Virus record (IMG/VR): IMGVR_UViG_3300010883_024574
Location: 1-64,000 of that record
Source of the DNA: a virus
DNA length: 64,000 bases
Strand: one strand, 5' to 3'
Part shown: piece by piece, positions 14,918 to 23,614 of the stretch
Position numbering within the stretch: position 1 is the stretch's first letter
Layout of the letters: each line of letters opens with the position of its first letter
Notes under the pieces: model-generated
Databases searched by the model: none
The model's input: the letters and a program-made list of their open reading frames with translations, nothing else
Told to the model about the DNA's origin: nothing
Position numbers and translations under genes: made by a program

Positions 14918-15755
14918 TCGCAAAGTTTTAATTATTGACGGCTATAATATGATTCACAGGTGCCGCTTCCAATGGGGCGGCGGCGCAACTGATGGTGAGT
15001 ATCAGATAGTATATAATTTTTTCAGAACCCTGAGAGCGTTGCTGGAAGAGTTCTCTCCTGACTTAGTTTACTTTCCGTTAGACGGAAAGCCCGCAGTTAG
15101 ACTTGCTGCTTATGCTGAATACAAGGGCAATAGGAGGATAAAAACTGATGATCCAGAAGAAGTAGCGTATTGGGAATCTTTTCGGAGGCAGAAGCGGATC
15201 ATCATTGATTGTTTGAAAAGTCACTATCCGATAATTACAGCTTATCATCCAAATCACGAGTGCGATGATATTGTTTTATTTTTGATAGAAACGTATCATC
15301 TTGATGATGAAACCGTGATCGTATCAAGCGATACAGATTTTATACAGATTTTAAACAATTACTCAGATAGGGTAAAGCTTTATAATCCTATCTCCAAGAG
15401 TTATCGAGAAAATACAGATTATGATTATGTTGCATGGAAAGCTATGGTAGGAGATAAATCGGATAACATTCCCGGTGTTCGTGGAGTAGGAAAGAAAACG
15501 GCCTCAAAGATTTTGGCAACAGACGGGGAACTGTCAAAGCGAATGGAAGACCCTGTTTTTAAAAGCAACTTTGAAAAAAGTTATGGTCTAATAAAACTAT
15601 TAGACCTTTCGGCTGATGAACAAGAGATTGAATATACGAAAGGAAAACTTGACCACGATAATATTAAGCTTTCCTTTTCATCTATGAATTTCAAAACTTT
15701 TATTGAAGAAAATTATTTAAAAAGATATTTTAATACATTTGAAAATTTGATATAA
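14895..15755 (+). CDS. 5'-3' exonuclease / flap endonuclease (FEN family), 286 aa
   Basis: Conserved acidic motifs of the phage RNase H/FEN family: IIDGYNMIH near the start, HECDDIVLF, SSDTDFIQI and the helix-hairpin-helix GDKSDNIPGVRGVGKKTA. The acidic residues bind two or three metals and cleave 5' flaps and RNA primers from lagging-strand DNA. Start: TTG 14895 has GGAGAGG at 5-base spacing and keeps the canonical N-terminus; ATG 14853 would add 14 residues inside the upstream gene. Works with the SbcCD and RecB-like nucleases encoded farther right. Confidence 0.9.
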   Translation: MTLTNLDSRKVLIIDGYNMIHRCRFQWGGGATDGEYQIVYNFFRTLRALLEEFSPDLVYFPLDGKPAVRLAAYAEYKGNRRIKTDDPEEVAYWESFRRQKRIIIDCLKSHYPIITAYHPNHECDDIVLFLIETYHLDDETVIVSSDTDFIQILNNYSDRVKLYNPISKSYRENTDYDYVAWKAMVGDKSDNIPGVRGVGKKTASKILATDGELSKRMEDPVFKSNFEKSYGLIKLLDLSADEQEIEYTKGKLDHDNIKLSFSSMNFKTFIEENYLKRYFNTFENLI

Positions 15756-15768
15756 ACCGTAGTATAAT
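15739..15768 (+). promoter_or_regulatory. Sigma70-like promoter before glutamine synthetase
   Basis: TTGAAA, 18-base spacer, perfect TATAAT, ending 18 bases before the ATG at 15787, which itself has AAGGAGAAAA. The -35 lies in the last codons of the FEN gene. Confidence 0.5.
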
Positions 15769-15786
15769 ATGGTATAAGGAGAAAAT

Positions 15787-16857
15787 ATGAGTACAGCTAC
15801 TTTAAGGTGCGAATATGTTTGGCTAGATGGAGGAACGACTCCACAGGTTCGGTCTAAAACAAAGGTAATCACAGTTAAATCAGAAGAAGAAAATTGGAGC
15901 TTAAACCTAGCAGACTTCCCGGCATGGAGCTTTGATGGTTCGAGCACAGGACAGGCGACAACAGAGGCTTCAGATTGCGTTTTAAGACCCGTGTTTGCCT
16001 GCCTTGACCCAAACAGAACTAATGGTGTAATTGTATTATGCGATGTATTGAATACCGACCTAACCCCTCACGAATCAAACTATAGGGCGAGGCTTATTGA
16101 TGCTATGATAAAGCACCATGAAGCAGAGCCGTTTGTAGGGTTTGAGCAGGAGTATTTCCTATTCTCTGACGGAACCCCGTTAGGTTGGCCGACAGACCCT
16201 ACCGAGACCCCTGGACCACAAGGGCCGTATTACTGCGCAGTCGGAGCAGACAATGTGTCTGGAAGAGGGATTGCAGAGCTTCACTTAAATGCTTGTATAA
16301 ACTCTTCTCTTTCCGTCGAAGGTATAAACGCAGAAGTTGCTTTGGGACAATGGGAGTATCAGATAGGTGGCACTAACGTAAATGCCGTAGCTGCTTGTGA
16401 TCATCTTTGGGTATCAAGATTTCTTCTTTATAGAGTAGCGGAATCTCAAGGTGTATCTGTATCGCTTGACCCTAAACCAATTGAGGGAGACTGGAATGGG
16501 AGCGGCTTGCATACAAACTTCTCCACAAAGATGACTAGAGACAAGGGTGGGATGACGCATATTACGGCGGCATGTGAGGCCTTATCAGAGCCGGTAGCGA
16601 TAGACGCTGCTATGAATACTTACGGAGAAGGTCTTAAGAGGAGGCTTACCGGGTCGCATGAAACCTGTTCTGTGTCAGAGTTTAGATATGGTGTATCGGA
16701 TCGGGGTGCTTCTATTAGAATTCCTTGGCAGGTAGATCGTCAAGGGTTTGGGTACTTTGAGGACAGGAGACCAAATAGTAATGCAGATCCTTATAGGGTT
16801 GTTACCACATTGGTTAGCACGGTTTGTTCTGCGGTAGGCTCCAATGAAGGTAAGTAA
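15787..16857 (+). CDS. Glutamine synthetase, type II (eukaryotic-type), 356 aa
   Basis: Makes glutamine from glutamate, ammonia and ATP. Collinear with GSII enzymes: YVWLDGG near the start, WSFDGSSTGQA, GFEQEYFLF, GPQGPYYCAVG, QWEYQIGG, GDWNGSGLHTNFST, RLTGSHET, SDRGASIRIP and the C-terminal EDRRPNSNADPY. Length fits GSII (about 350-370), not bacterial GSI (about 470). Its own promoter-like sequence and ribosome site suggest separate control. Inference: supplies amide nitrogen for AsnB and for nucleotide synthesis; GSII in a phage is uncommon and suggests capture from a cellular donor. Confidence 0.92.
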   Translation: MSTATLRCEYVWLDGGTTPQVRSKTKVITVKSEEENWSLNLADFPAWSFDGSSTGQATTEASDCVLRPVFACLDPNRTNGVIVLCDVLNTDLTPHESNYRARLIDAMIKHHEAEPFVGFEQEYFLFSDGTPLGWPTDPTETPGPQGPYYCAVGADNVSGRGIAELHLNACINSSLSVEGINAEVALGQWEYQIGGTNVNAVAACDHLWVSRFLLYRVAESQGVSVSLDPKPIEGDWNGSGLHTNFSTKMTRDKGGMTHITAACEALSEPVAIDAAMNTYGEGLKRRLTGSHETCSVSEFRYGVSDRGASIRIPWQVDRQGFGYFEDRRPNSNADPYRVVTTLVSTVCSAVGSNEGK

Positions 16858-17290
16858 TTTTCTTAAAAAGCAAAAGATAAAAAAGGTATATGCTTATCAC
16901 GAAATGAAGCAGGATAAAAATACAACTGCTTTTGGCTGGGTGTTGTCTAAGTCTTTGGACCTAAACAATCCAGTTGTTGTATCGGCTGTATCTAAGAGTA
17001 AAAAGATATCAGATGATGATATGCAATGGTCAACAAAAGAGGGGAACAGTGCAGCTTCGGTATCAGACTACAAAAGATACTTTGAAGCCTTAACGGGAGA
17101 ATCTCCAGGCGTTTTCCTCAGCAAGTGGGCGGACAACAAAGACGAGTTAGAAGAGATAAGAAGAAGATCTAACGATAGGTATAGAGATGGAGAAGGCGAG
17201 TTCCTTTTGGGGCTAGCAAATCTGTTAGATGCTGGCAAAAAGTTCGTAAAATTTGGCCGCATATATAAAATAATTGATCCCAATACTTGA
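16844..17290 (+). CDS. Hypothetical protein, 148 aa
   Basis: Not recognised. Basic start (KVSNFLKKQKIKKVYAYHEM), a strand-rich middle (VVVSAVSKSKKISDDDM) and a charged C-terminal helix region (ELEEIRRRSNDRYRDGEGEF). Starts 14 bases inside the glutamine synthetase gene and shares its stop region with the next gene (TTGA overlap), so it is translationally linked on both sides. Confidence 0.65.
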   Translation: MKVSNFLKKQKIKKVYAYHEMKQDKNTTAFGWVLSKSLDLNNPVVVSAVSKSKKISDDDMQWSTKEGNSAASVSDYKRYFEALTGESPGVFLSKWADNKDELEEIRRRSNDRYRDGEGEFLLGLANLLDAGKKFVKFGRIYKIIDPNT

Positions 17291-17883
17291 AAAAAACAAT
17301 CTTTTCGGTAGTCGAAAACTATATGTATCTAGATATAAGCAGAGAGAAGAGTCGCAAAGAGCGTTACGAAGGCAAGAGGCAACAGGCTTTGAGCCTACCA
17401 GCAGCTTTAGCTGCTATTAGTTTTGACTTTGATGACAACGTAGCTTTCCTGATAAGAAGCGCTGTTTGTTTTGGTATTCGTGACGTATTTATAATTGGCA
17501 AGCTTCCAAGTAGAGGCAGTATCAATTCAAAAACAGGTTCTCTTTATGATTATATTTCTATTAAATCATTTTCGAATACATCAGAGTTTTCTAAGTATGC
17601 GAAAGATAATGGATATAAAATAGTGGCTATTGAGATATGTGAAAATGCAGAAAGCTTACATGACTATAAGTTTGCTTTTGATGAAAAAACAATTTTATTA
17701 TTAGGAAATGAAAGTACGGGAGTTCCTGGGGATTTGATCATAAGAAATGATGCTGTTTACATTCCTATGCCTGGGCTTGGATACTGCTTGAACGTAAGTC
17801 AGGCTGGCACAATTGTTATGAATGAGTATTACAGGCAGTATGCTGAGTTCACAAAAAAGGTTTCTTCGTATAAAAAGACTTAG
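17287..17883 (+). CDS. SpoU/TrmH-family RNA 2'-O-methyltransferase, 198 aa
   Basis: SPOUT motifs are visible: motif 1 DDNVAFLIRSAVCFGIRDVF, motif 2 ILLLGNESTGVP and motif 3 VYIPMPGLGYCLNVSQAG, which form the trefoil-knot SAM site. Members methylate ribose 2'-OH in rRNA or tRNA (TrmH, RlmB, TrmL). Substrate here is unknown; the phage-borne tRNA-Leu is a candidate, since TrmL-type enzymes act on the wobble base of tRNA-Leu. TTG start overlapping the previous stop. A weak terminator follows. Confidence 0.85.
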   Translation: MKKTIFSVVENYMYLDISREKSRKERYEGKRQQALSLPAALAAISFDFDDNVAFLIRSAVCFGIRDVFIIGKLPSRGSINSKTGSLYDYISIKSFSNTSEFSKYAKDNGYKIVAIEICENAESLHDYKFAFDEKTILLLGNESTGVPGDLIIRNDAVYIPMPGLGYCLNVSQAGTIVMNEYYRQYAEFTKKVSSYKKT

Positions 17884-17917
17884 AGCTACTAGGTTCGTTG
17901 GCACGAAACAGCGCCGG

Positions 17918-17951
17918 GCATTGTAATCTGATGCCACGATGCTATTTTTTT
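17918..17951 (+). terminator. Weak terminator-like hairpin
   Basis: GCATTG pairs with CGATGC (one G-U pair) around a 13-base loop, followed by TATTTTTTT. Modest stem, good T tract; placed after the SpoU gene. Confidence 0.4.
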
Positions 17952-17989
17952 AATAGAGTATTTGCATCGGCTACCCACTGATGGGTAGC
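17945..17989 (+). promoter_or_regulatory. Intergenic T-tract/CATCGG element, copy 2, with hairpin
   Basis: T7, 13 bases, then GCATCGGCTACCC. The last bases form one arm of a perfect 7-bp hairpin, GCTACCC-ACTGAT-GGGTAGC (17970-17989), with no T run after it. Same pattern as the copies before 22424, 32676 and 39127. The 49-residue gene at 18022 follows. Confidence 0.4.
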
Positions 17990-18021
17990 TGTGTTGAGTC
18001 AATCGCAAGGAGGTATGGCAT

Positions 18022-18171
18022 ATGAGTGATACAAAAGAAGATATTTACTTTTCTTTCAAAGGTGGCCGACAAAGGCAGATTACCAAGGGAGAGTGGGAGC
18101 AAGAGTGGTTGAGGTGGTGGCAGAAGATTGATAAGGCTAGTGAAGATAGTCCGAATAAATCTCGGCCTTAA
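18022..18171 (+). CDS. Small Trp-rich protein, 49 aa
   Basis: CAAGGAGGTATGGCAT is an excellent ribosome site. The peptide begins MSDTKEDIYFSFKGGRQRQI and has the aromatic stretch WEQEWLRWWQKI, an amphipathic helix. It has its own leader element upstream and converges with the minus-strand gene, overlapping its stop by 4 bases. Function unknown; size and strong translation signals suggest a small regulator or host-directed peptide. Confidence 0.65.
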   Translation: MSDTKEDIYFSFKGGRQRQITKGEWEQEWLRWWQKIDKASEDSPNKSRP

Positions 18172-19535
18172 GTTACAAGCCTAACAACATTGTGTATAGC
18201 TGGCCGAAGAGAGGTCGATGCATCATCTTCTACACCTAGTCCTTCAAAAGAAGAAAAGTCTGCTGCGGCACCTGTTCGTTTTCTTGCTATATCTTTTAGT
18301 TTTTCTCGTTCTTTACTCCAAAATTTATTCAAGTAATGTTCTGATCCAAACTCTATCCCTATAAGTCCAGCGGTCAAGAGTATTGATATGCCTCCGGCCA
18401 AAACATCAGCAATAGGCAAAGGTCCGTCAAAAAATGCAAAAAGTATAGCAGCTATATCTAAGATTAAAGCAATAGCATTTGTTATGGCAAATATAACGTC
18501 AAGCCAAAATGAAGAAACTGTTTTCATTATGGTCAATATTTCATTTAGGTTTTCTACATTGTCAGCATTAGACTCAAGGGCAGAGCTTATTGGTCCTACA
18601 AGGAAAGGTATTCCGGCAGGAGTGAGTGCTGACAGCTTATTTATGCCGTATTTTTCAAAGGGTAGTTCAAAAAGAATTGCTTTTCCATTATTTAAGGCCT
18701 CTATTGTATTCTTGATAGCCAAGGGGAGGGAGAAGATTATGCCAACAAAAGGAAAGGCTTTTCCCCAAAAGCCGGGCCTCTTTCCCGCGACTCTTAATGC
18801 TTCCTTTGTTTTGTCTCCCTCTAGAAACTTATTCATATAGGCCGGATCTGCCATCGTTGCGGTAGCATATTTCATAAACTCTAACTCTAGTTGTTTGGAG
18901 TTTTTATTATAAAAAGAAGAATAGTGTGTTAGGTAATTTCCTTCTGCCGCAATCTTGCTTAATCCCCCGATGTTATCGTGACGAGCGAACAAGGAATCTA
19001 TATAACTACCTGCCTTGTCTGCATAGAGGCTTGCGCCTTCTAAAAACTCTTGGGCAAACTCTTGAGCAGTATCTATGTGTGAATCATAATCTATTGTCAT
19101 TATCTCATTGAGCAACCCTTTGTCTCCAGAATTCATAGAACTGAGTCCTGAGTCTAAACCATTTTTTGCCTCTACAAGCTTATTAACCGTTCCCGATATA
19201 AGGTCATGTCCAATCTTTTCCATTTTTTCAAGTTTATATGAACCACACCAATAATCATCTGCGCATCTTATGAGTTCTTCATACCTTGCTGTCTCTGGAT
19301 CTGAACTACCAACTGCGAAAAAAGCCCTCATTGCGGCAATCATTTCTGGAGATATAGCAAGCTCTTTCTCTGTCTCTTCCTCTATCTCTTTCTCTGTCTC
19401 TTCCTCTATCTCTTCTGCTTCTTTGGTATTGTTGATAATATATAGATCTTTTATCAAACCATCAATAGACCGAGAGGATTCAATATGACCTCTTTGCTTT
19501 AATTCTGTAGATAATTTTTTCAGTTTATTTTTCAT
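18168..19535 (-). CDS. Membrane-associated protein with helical-hairpin N-terminus, 455 aa, minus strand
   Basis: Residues 1-33 (LKKLSTELKQRGHIESSRSI, then DGLIKDL) match the hairpin module seen at 11268, 27744, 28866 and 30238. An acidic tandem repeat (EIEEETEKE twice) follows. A helical middle region leads to hydrophobic segments near residues 258-272, 343-368 (DVIFAITNAIALILDIAAIL) and 373-395 (IADVLAGGISILLTAGLIGI), able to span membranes. It ends basic. Function unknown; an ejected virion protein or pore former is possible. Oriented against all neighbours, so probably separately timed. Confidence 0.75.
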   Translation of the reverse strand: MKNKLKKLSTELKQRGHIESSRSIDGLIKDLYIINNTKEAEEIEEETEKEIEEETEKELAISPEMIAAMRAFFAVGSSDPETARYEELIRCADDYWCGSYKLEKMEKIGHDLISGTVNKLVEAKNGLDSGLSSMNSGDKGLLNEIMTIDYDSHIDTAQEFAQEFLEGASLYADKAGSYIDSLFARHDNIGGLSKIAAEGNYLTHYSSFYNKNSKQLELEFMKYATATMADPAYMNKFLEGDKTKEALRVAGKRPGFWGKAFPFVGIIFSLPLAIKNTIEALNNGKAILFELPFEKYGINKLSALTPAGIPFLVGPISSALESNADNVENLNEILTIMKTVSSFWLDVIFAITNAIALILDIAAILFAFFDGPLPIADVLAGGISILLTAGLIGIEFGSEHYLNKFWSKEREKLKDIARKRTGAAADFSSFEGLGVEDDASTSLRPAIHNVVRLVT

Positions 19536-19613
19536 ATTAATTTAATCCTTTTATAACAGATATTCAGTAATATTAAATACTATTAGTAGTACAACAAACA
19601 ACAGGAGAATAGT

Positions 19614-19970
19614 ATGCCTAGGCTTGATGACTTTAGAGAAATGATTAATGGAATAGATGACCCAAGAGTGCTTGAGTCCGGACAGACTCTTCTTAGGGAA
19701 ATGATTTCAATTAATGAAATAAAAAGAAAGCTGGATCAACTTGAATCTGGACTAACGGATGGTGGCAAGGCTATATTTTATTTCTTTGCAGAAGAGCTTG
19801 ATGAAGATGAGGTTGTTTTTGCGGCAGAAAGAATATCCGGCAGAATAAAGAGACTCGAAAGATCAGAGGAGCTTCGCCTCAACGATAAAGAGGCCGATGA
19901 AGAGGCCAATGAAGAGGCCGATGAAGCTTGTGAGAAACTCGGCAAAGGTGATGTATTCCCTTGCCGTTAG
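19614..19970 (+). CDS. Acidic hypothetical protein with 12-bp tandem repeat, 118 aa
   Basis: Not recognised. Helical protein (FREMINGIDDPRVLESGQTL, IKRKLDQLESGL) with a strongly acidic C-terminus. Three tandem 12-base units (GAGGCCGATGAA with one variant) at 19890-19925 encode EADEEANEEADE. ACAGGAGAATAGT is a good ribosome site. It lies divergently from the minus-strand gene; the 78-base gap must hold promoters for both, but no clear consensus stands out. Confidence 0.7.
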   Translation: MPRLDDFREMINGIDDPRVLESGQTLLREMISINEIKRKLDQLESGLTDGGKAIFYFFAEELDEDEVVFAAERISGRIKRLERSEELRLNDKEADEEANEEADEACEKLGKGDVFPCR

Positions 19971-19998
19971 AAAAAAATCAAAAAAGTTAGGAAGTAAG

Positions 19999-20658
19999 AT
20001 GAGAAGGGTTATTATATCTGATATACATATTGGTAGCAAAAATTATAAAGCAGAAGAACTTATATCTTTTTTGAAAAAAGCAGAATATGATCAACTAATT
20101 CTCGCTGGCGACATTATAGACTTTATAAAGATTCCATCCTTTACCAAAAGATTCCTTGATATAATAAAGGCTGTAGACTTTTCAAAAGATATTATTTATG
20201 TAGTTGGAAATCACGAGTCTTCAATGAAGGGCCTTATAGGGGAGAGTATCTATGGTGTGAGCTTTGTTGACAAGTACGAGTTTGAAGACGGTGAAAGGTT
20301 ATTCCGAATAGAGCATGGAGATAGATATGATGGAGGACTTGTAAAGAAAGATTTTCTTATGAAGATAATATCTATTTTTCATGATTGGCTGGAAAGAAGA
20401 TTCGATGTAGATTTGGCAACTTGGCTTGTTGAATATAAGTTAAAGAAAAGAAAGCTTAGAAGAATTTGGGATATATTAAAATGGAATGATGATGTTGATG
20501 TAATTATAATGGGACATTCTCATCATCCAGAGGCTATTATATGGGTTGATAATAAGCAGAAAATTAAAACTTATGTTAACTGTGGCGACTGGGTTTCTCA
20601 TCAGTCGTGGGTTTCCGTAGAAGACGGAATAGTGAGGCTACGGTCAGAGGCGGGTTAA
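19999..20658 (+). CDS. Calcineurin-like metallophosphoesterase, 219 aa
   Basis: Five-motif metallophosphoesterase: SDIHIG (7-12), GDIIDF (37-42), GNHES (about 71), EHGD and GHSHHPEA near the C-terminus; these Asp/His/Asn residues bind two metals. Order and length resemble LpxH-like UDP-2,3-diacylglucosamine hydrolases and related phosphodiesterases. The substrate cannot be told from sequence alone. ATG 19999 with TTAGGAAG upstream is chosen over the longer frame from 19897, which lies inside the previous gene and encodes a repeat-derived basic tail. Confidence 0.85.
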   Translation: MRRVIISDIHIGSKNYKAEELISFLKKAEYDQLILAGDIIDFIKIPSFTKRFLDIIKAVDFSKDIIYVVGNHESSMKGLIGESIYGVSFVDKYEFEDGERLFRIEHGDRYDGGLVKKDFLMKIISIFHDWLERRFDVDLATWLVEYKLKKRKLRRIWDILKWNDDVDVIIMGHSHHPEAIIWVDNKQKIKTYVNCGDWVSHQSWVSVEDGIVRLRSEAG

Positions 20659-20702
20659 GCTGGTAGACTTTGTTATTAGTTTTGGTATTGACAAATAGAG
20701 TC

Positions 20703-20731
20703 TTGAACACTTTTGAGTATATAAGTAAAAT
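20703..20731 (+). promoter_or_regulatory. Sigma70-like promoter before groEL
   Basis: TTGAAC, 17-base spacer, TAAAAT, ending about 20 bases before ATG 20753, which has AACAGAGGATT as ribosome site. Confidence 0.45.
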
Positions 20732-20752
20732 TATAGAAACAGAGGATTTATA

Positions 20753-22357
20753 ATGAGTAAAGAAGTTAAATTTGGTGCAGAGGCTAGATGCGGACTGCAA
20801 GATGGTCTTGATACTTTGGCAAATGCTGTCAAAGCAACCCTGGGTCCGAAAGGACGTAATGCAGCTATAGAAAGGGCATATGGCCCTCCGCTAATAACGA
20901 AGGACGGGGTGACTGTAGCTAGAGCTATAACCTTGGGCGATAGTGTTAATAATATGGGAGCAGAACTTGTAAAGAGTGTTGCTTCCTCTACCAACTCAGC
21001 CGCAGGTGACGGCACAACAACCGCAACAGTTTTGGCCCAAGCTATCTATACGGAAGGTGCAAAGATGGTGGCGGCAGGTCATAATCCTGTTTTAATCAAG
21101 AGAGGTATTGATAAGGCAGTTACGGTTGTTGTGGCTAAGCTTAAAGATATTAGCGTCCCCGTCTCTGATGATGAAACTGTTAAAAATGTTGCGATCATAT
21201 CGGCAAACAATGATGTAGAGTTGGGAGGCTTAATAGGGGAGGTGGTATCGGCAGTAGGGGATGATGGTATGATCTCTGTAGAAGAAGCCACTGGAGCGGA
21301 AACCTCTGTAGCCTATACGGAAGGCATAACCTTTGATCGAGGGTGGATCACTCCCACCTTTGCTACGAATCTGGAGAGGTTAACGGTTGAGTTTGAAAAT
21401 CCTTTCATATTAGTTTATGACGGCAGAATTTCATCTACATATGAAATAATGCCAATCCTTGAAGCTGTATCCGAACATAATAAGCCTTTGCTTATTATAT
21501 CTCAAACAACTGAGTCAGAAGCTCTGCAAACATTAATTTTAAATAAAGCTCGTGGTACGCTATCATCCTGTGCCGTTAGAGCGCCGGGGTTTGGAAGTAT
21601 CAGAAGAGACATGCTTGGAGATATTGCAACCGTTTGTAATGCAGTCTTGCTTACAGATGAGACCGGAAACCCTTTGCGAGATATAACTTTGAATGAACTA
21701 GGTACAGCGAGAAGGGTTATCATAAATAGAAATTCTACGACAATAGTTGATGGAGCGGGAACGTCGGAAGATATTATGTGCAGAGCAGATACTATAAGAG
21801 AACAGCTAGGTCAAGATCTGGAGTCTTATGAGTACGCTTCTTTGAAGCAGCGACTATCATCGCTAGCTGGATCTATAGCTATCCTTAAGGTTGGTGGTAT
21901 TTCTGAGTCTGAAATGAAAGAGAGAAAAGATCGTGTAGAAGATGCTATTAACGCAGTTAAGGCTGCAATAGAAGAAGGCATTGTTCCCGGAGGCGGGGCC
22001 GCTCTGTTGCATTGTGAATCAGACTTGCAAGACTTAAAAGAAAGCGAGGGGTTGATTACAGAAGAATTAGTTGGAGTCGATGTAATAGCGAGGGCAATAC
22101 GAGAGCCTTTTATTCAGATTCTCGTAAATGCTGGAATTGAACATCATTCTTATATGGAAAAGATTATCGGATCTAACAAAATGTTTAGCGGATTTGACGC
22201 TCTCAATGGCAAGCCTTCAAATGACATGTTGAAGGACGGCATTATTGACCCGGTGAAGGTTGTTAGGACGGCTATTGAAAATGCTGCCTCTGCAAGTGGT
22301 ACGCTTTTAACCACAGAGGTTGTAATTTATGAGTCGAATCAAACCGATGTAGATTAA
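20753..22357 (+). CDS. groEL: GroEL-type chaperonin, 534 aa
   Basis: Group I chaperonin over its whole length: ATP site TLGPKGRNA and DGVTVARAI, GDGTTTATVLAQ, catalytic-Asp helix VEDAINAVKAAIEEG and PGGGAALL. It lacks the C-terminal Gly-Gly-Met tail. It folds proteins inside a ring cavity with ATP; phage-encoded chaperonins in large phages such as EL can work without a phage GroES, and no groES is visible within this window. Probable clients are capsid, fibre or captured metabolic enzymes. Own promoter-like sequence; a conserved leader element follows immediately. Confidence 0.95.
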   Translation: MSKEVKFGAEARCGLQDGLDTLANAVKATLGPKGRNAAIERAYGPPLITKDGVTVARAITLGDSVNNMGAELVKSVASSTNSAAGDGTTTATVLAQAIYTEGAKMVAAGHNPVLIKRGIDKAVTVVVAKLKDISVPVSDDETVKNVAIISANNDVELGGLIGEVVSAVGDDGMISVEEATGAETSVAYTEGITFDRGWITPTFATNLERLTVEFENPFILVYDGRISSTYEIMPILEAVSEHNKPLLIISQTTESEALQTLILNKARGTLSSCAVRAPGFGSIRRDMLGDIATVCNAVLLTDETGNPLRDITLNELGTARRVIINRNSTTIVDGAGTSEDIMCRADTIREQLGQDLESYEYASLKQRLSSLAGSIAILKVGGISESEMKERKDRVEDAINAVKAAIEEGIVPGGGAALLHCESDLQDLKESEGLITEELVGVDVIARAIREPFIQILVNAGIEHHSYMEKIIGSNKMFSGFDALNGKPSNDMLKDGIIDPVKVVRTAIENAASASGTLLTTEVVIYESNQTDVD

Positions 22358-22387
22358 TTTTTTAATTTAGTTTTTACATCAACTACC
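22358..22387 (+). promoter_or_regulatory. Intergenic T-tract/CATCAACTACC element, copy 3
   Basis: T6-AATTTAGTTTTTA-CATCAACTACC, starting at the last base of the groEL reading frame. Nearly the same as the copy at 39044 (T6, then GTTTTTACATCGAATAC). Followed by a short CAGGTTTGCCT fold and GGAGAG before ATG 22424. Confidence 0.45.
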
Positions 22388-22423
22388 TAGCGATAAGGCC
22401 AGGTTTGCCTAATAGGAGAGAAT

Positions 22424-22693
22424 ATGTCTAATGCTGAAAGTAACCCTCATTTGGAGGTTGTTCCAGAGGAAAAACCTTTGACTAAAGATGAGATTCTAAA
22501 CTACCTCATAGCGATTGGGGTCAACACCTGCAACAGAGGTTATGATGCCGCTCAAAAGGAAATGAGGAAAGGCTTTTTAGCCATGCCTCTGAAAGAGATT
22601 GCTCCAACATGGGATCATCTTGAGGATCAGATTAAGGTTGCTGTTATTACAGAACATGCAGAGGAATTTAAAGCATGGGTAAATGGTGGATAA
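22424..22693 (+). CDS. Hypothetical protein, 89 aa
   Basis: Not recognised. Acidic disordered start (SNPHLEVVPEEKPLTKDEIL), then helices with Cys (VNTCNRGYDAAQKEM) and a C-terminal VITEHAEEFKAWVNGG. TAATAGGAGAGAAT is a strong ribosome site after the leader element. The gene is followed after 2 bases by a HEAT-like paralog, so the two probably work together. Confidence 0.65.
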   Translation: MSNAESNPHLEVVPEEKPLTKDEILNYLIAIGVNTCNRGYDAAQKEMRKGFLAMPLKEIAPTWDHLEDQIKVAVITEHAEEFKAWVNGG

Positions 22694-22695
22694 AT

Positions 22696-23595
22696 ATGTT
22701 AGAAAAACTTTTTAATAAGCCACCGTCGATAACAAAGGCTAAAGATATACTTGTATCCAACGGTTTGAGCCATATCTTTGGGCAAACCTACAATATTTCC
22801 GAGGCTACAAAGAAGATGAGAAGTGCAATACTTTCTTATCCAGAAATCTTATCAGATCACTTTGGATCGATTAATAACAATGCAGCTTTGAATCAAGTAT
22901 TTGATACAGCAAATGAGCAAGAAGTTGATTTGTATAAAATTCCTTTTTGGAAAAAGAAGCTTGACAAAATAGCTGCATCTTCTGATGAAAATTTGGTAGA
23001 ACTTTGGAACGGCCATTCTAATCATATTGTTTCGGCTGCAAATATGGTTCCAGACTTTGACTGGATAAAGCTATTTAAAGCTCTATCTGGGAGGCAAGAT
23101 AGTAATAATTATATCAGACCCACCTATAGATCCGTTGTTGAAAGGTTTGTAGAAACAAGTCCAGATAAGTTTAAGTCTCATGTAGAGACTTCTGTTTTCT
23201 TTGCAAAAGAAGCCCGGCCAGCTTACGCTATAAGAGGACTTATGTATGCTCAGTATGTTAAGGCAGGCTTTCTAACAAAGAAGACTGCAAGAAAGATTAG
23301 AAGTGATGGTAGCGAGGATTCTTCGATAACTGGCTTGAAGGCTTTGGTTAAGAACCTAGACCTTTATTCTAATTCTGACGAGCTACTCCTTCAGTTTACT
23401 GATTCAAAATATGAGCAGGTTGTATGCTATCTTGCTCAAGAGTTACCTGAGTATTTGTTAACGTCTATCATGGGTACTGAATTTTTTTGGGCAAAGAGAA
23501 AGATAGAGGATAGGCTTGAGGCTATAGAGAAAGAAAGAGAGGCTAACAAAAAGTTGGCAGACTCAACAGGTGAGACAGAAGGTCTGACAATTTAA
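22696..23595 (+). CDS. HEAT-like helical protein, 299 aa (paralog 2)
   Basis: All-helical, no catalytic motif. The C-terminal region LLLQFTDSKYEQVVCYLAQE, then LPEYLLTSIMG and RKIEDRLEAI, lines up with the gene at 35838 (LFVDCTDREVVSNLLDCL, LPWLMPS, RRLQDMIEA) and more weakly with those at 3039 and 35107. ATG 22696 is preferred over ATG 22675, which lies in the preceding gene; GGTGG is the ribosome site. A polar tail (KKLADSTGETEGLTI) extends past the shared end. Scaffold or adaptor role inferred. Confidence 0.65.
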   Translation: MLEKLFNKPPSITKAKDILVSNGLSHIFGQTYNISEATKKMRSAILSYPEILSDHFGSINNNAALNQVFDTANEQEVDLYKIPFWKKKLDKIAASSDENLVELWNGHSNHIVSAANMVPDFDWIKLFKALSGRQDSNNYIRPTYRSVVERFVETSPDKFKSHVETSVFFAKEARPAYAIRGLMYAQYVKAGFLTKKTARKIRSDGSEDSSITGLKALVKNLDLYSNSDELLLQFTDSKYEQVVCYLAQELPEYLLTSIMGTEFFWAKRKIEDRLEAIEKEREANKKLADSTGETEGLTI

Positions 23596-23614
23596 AATAA
23601 ATAAGGATTATAAA

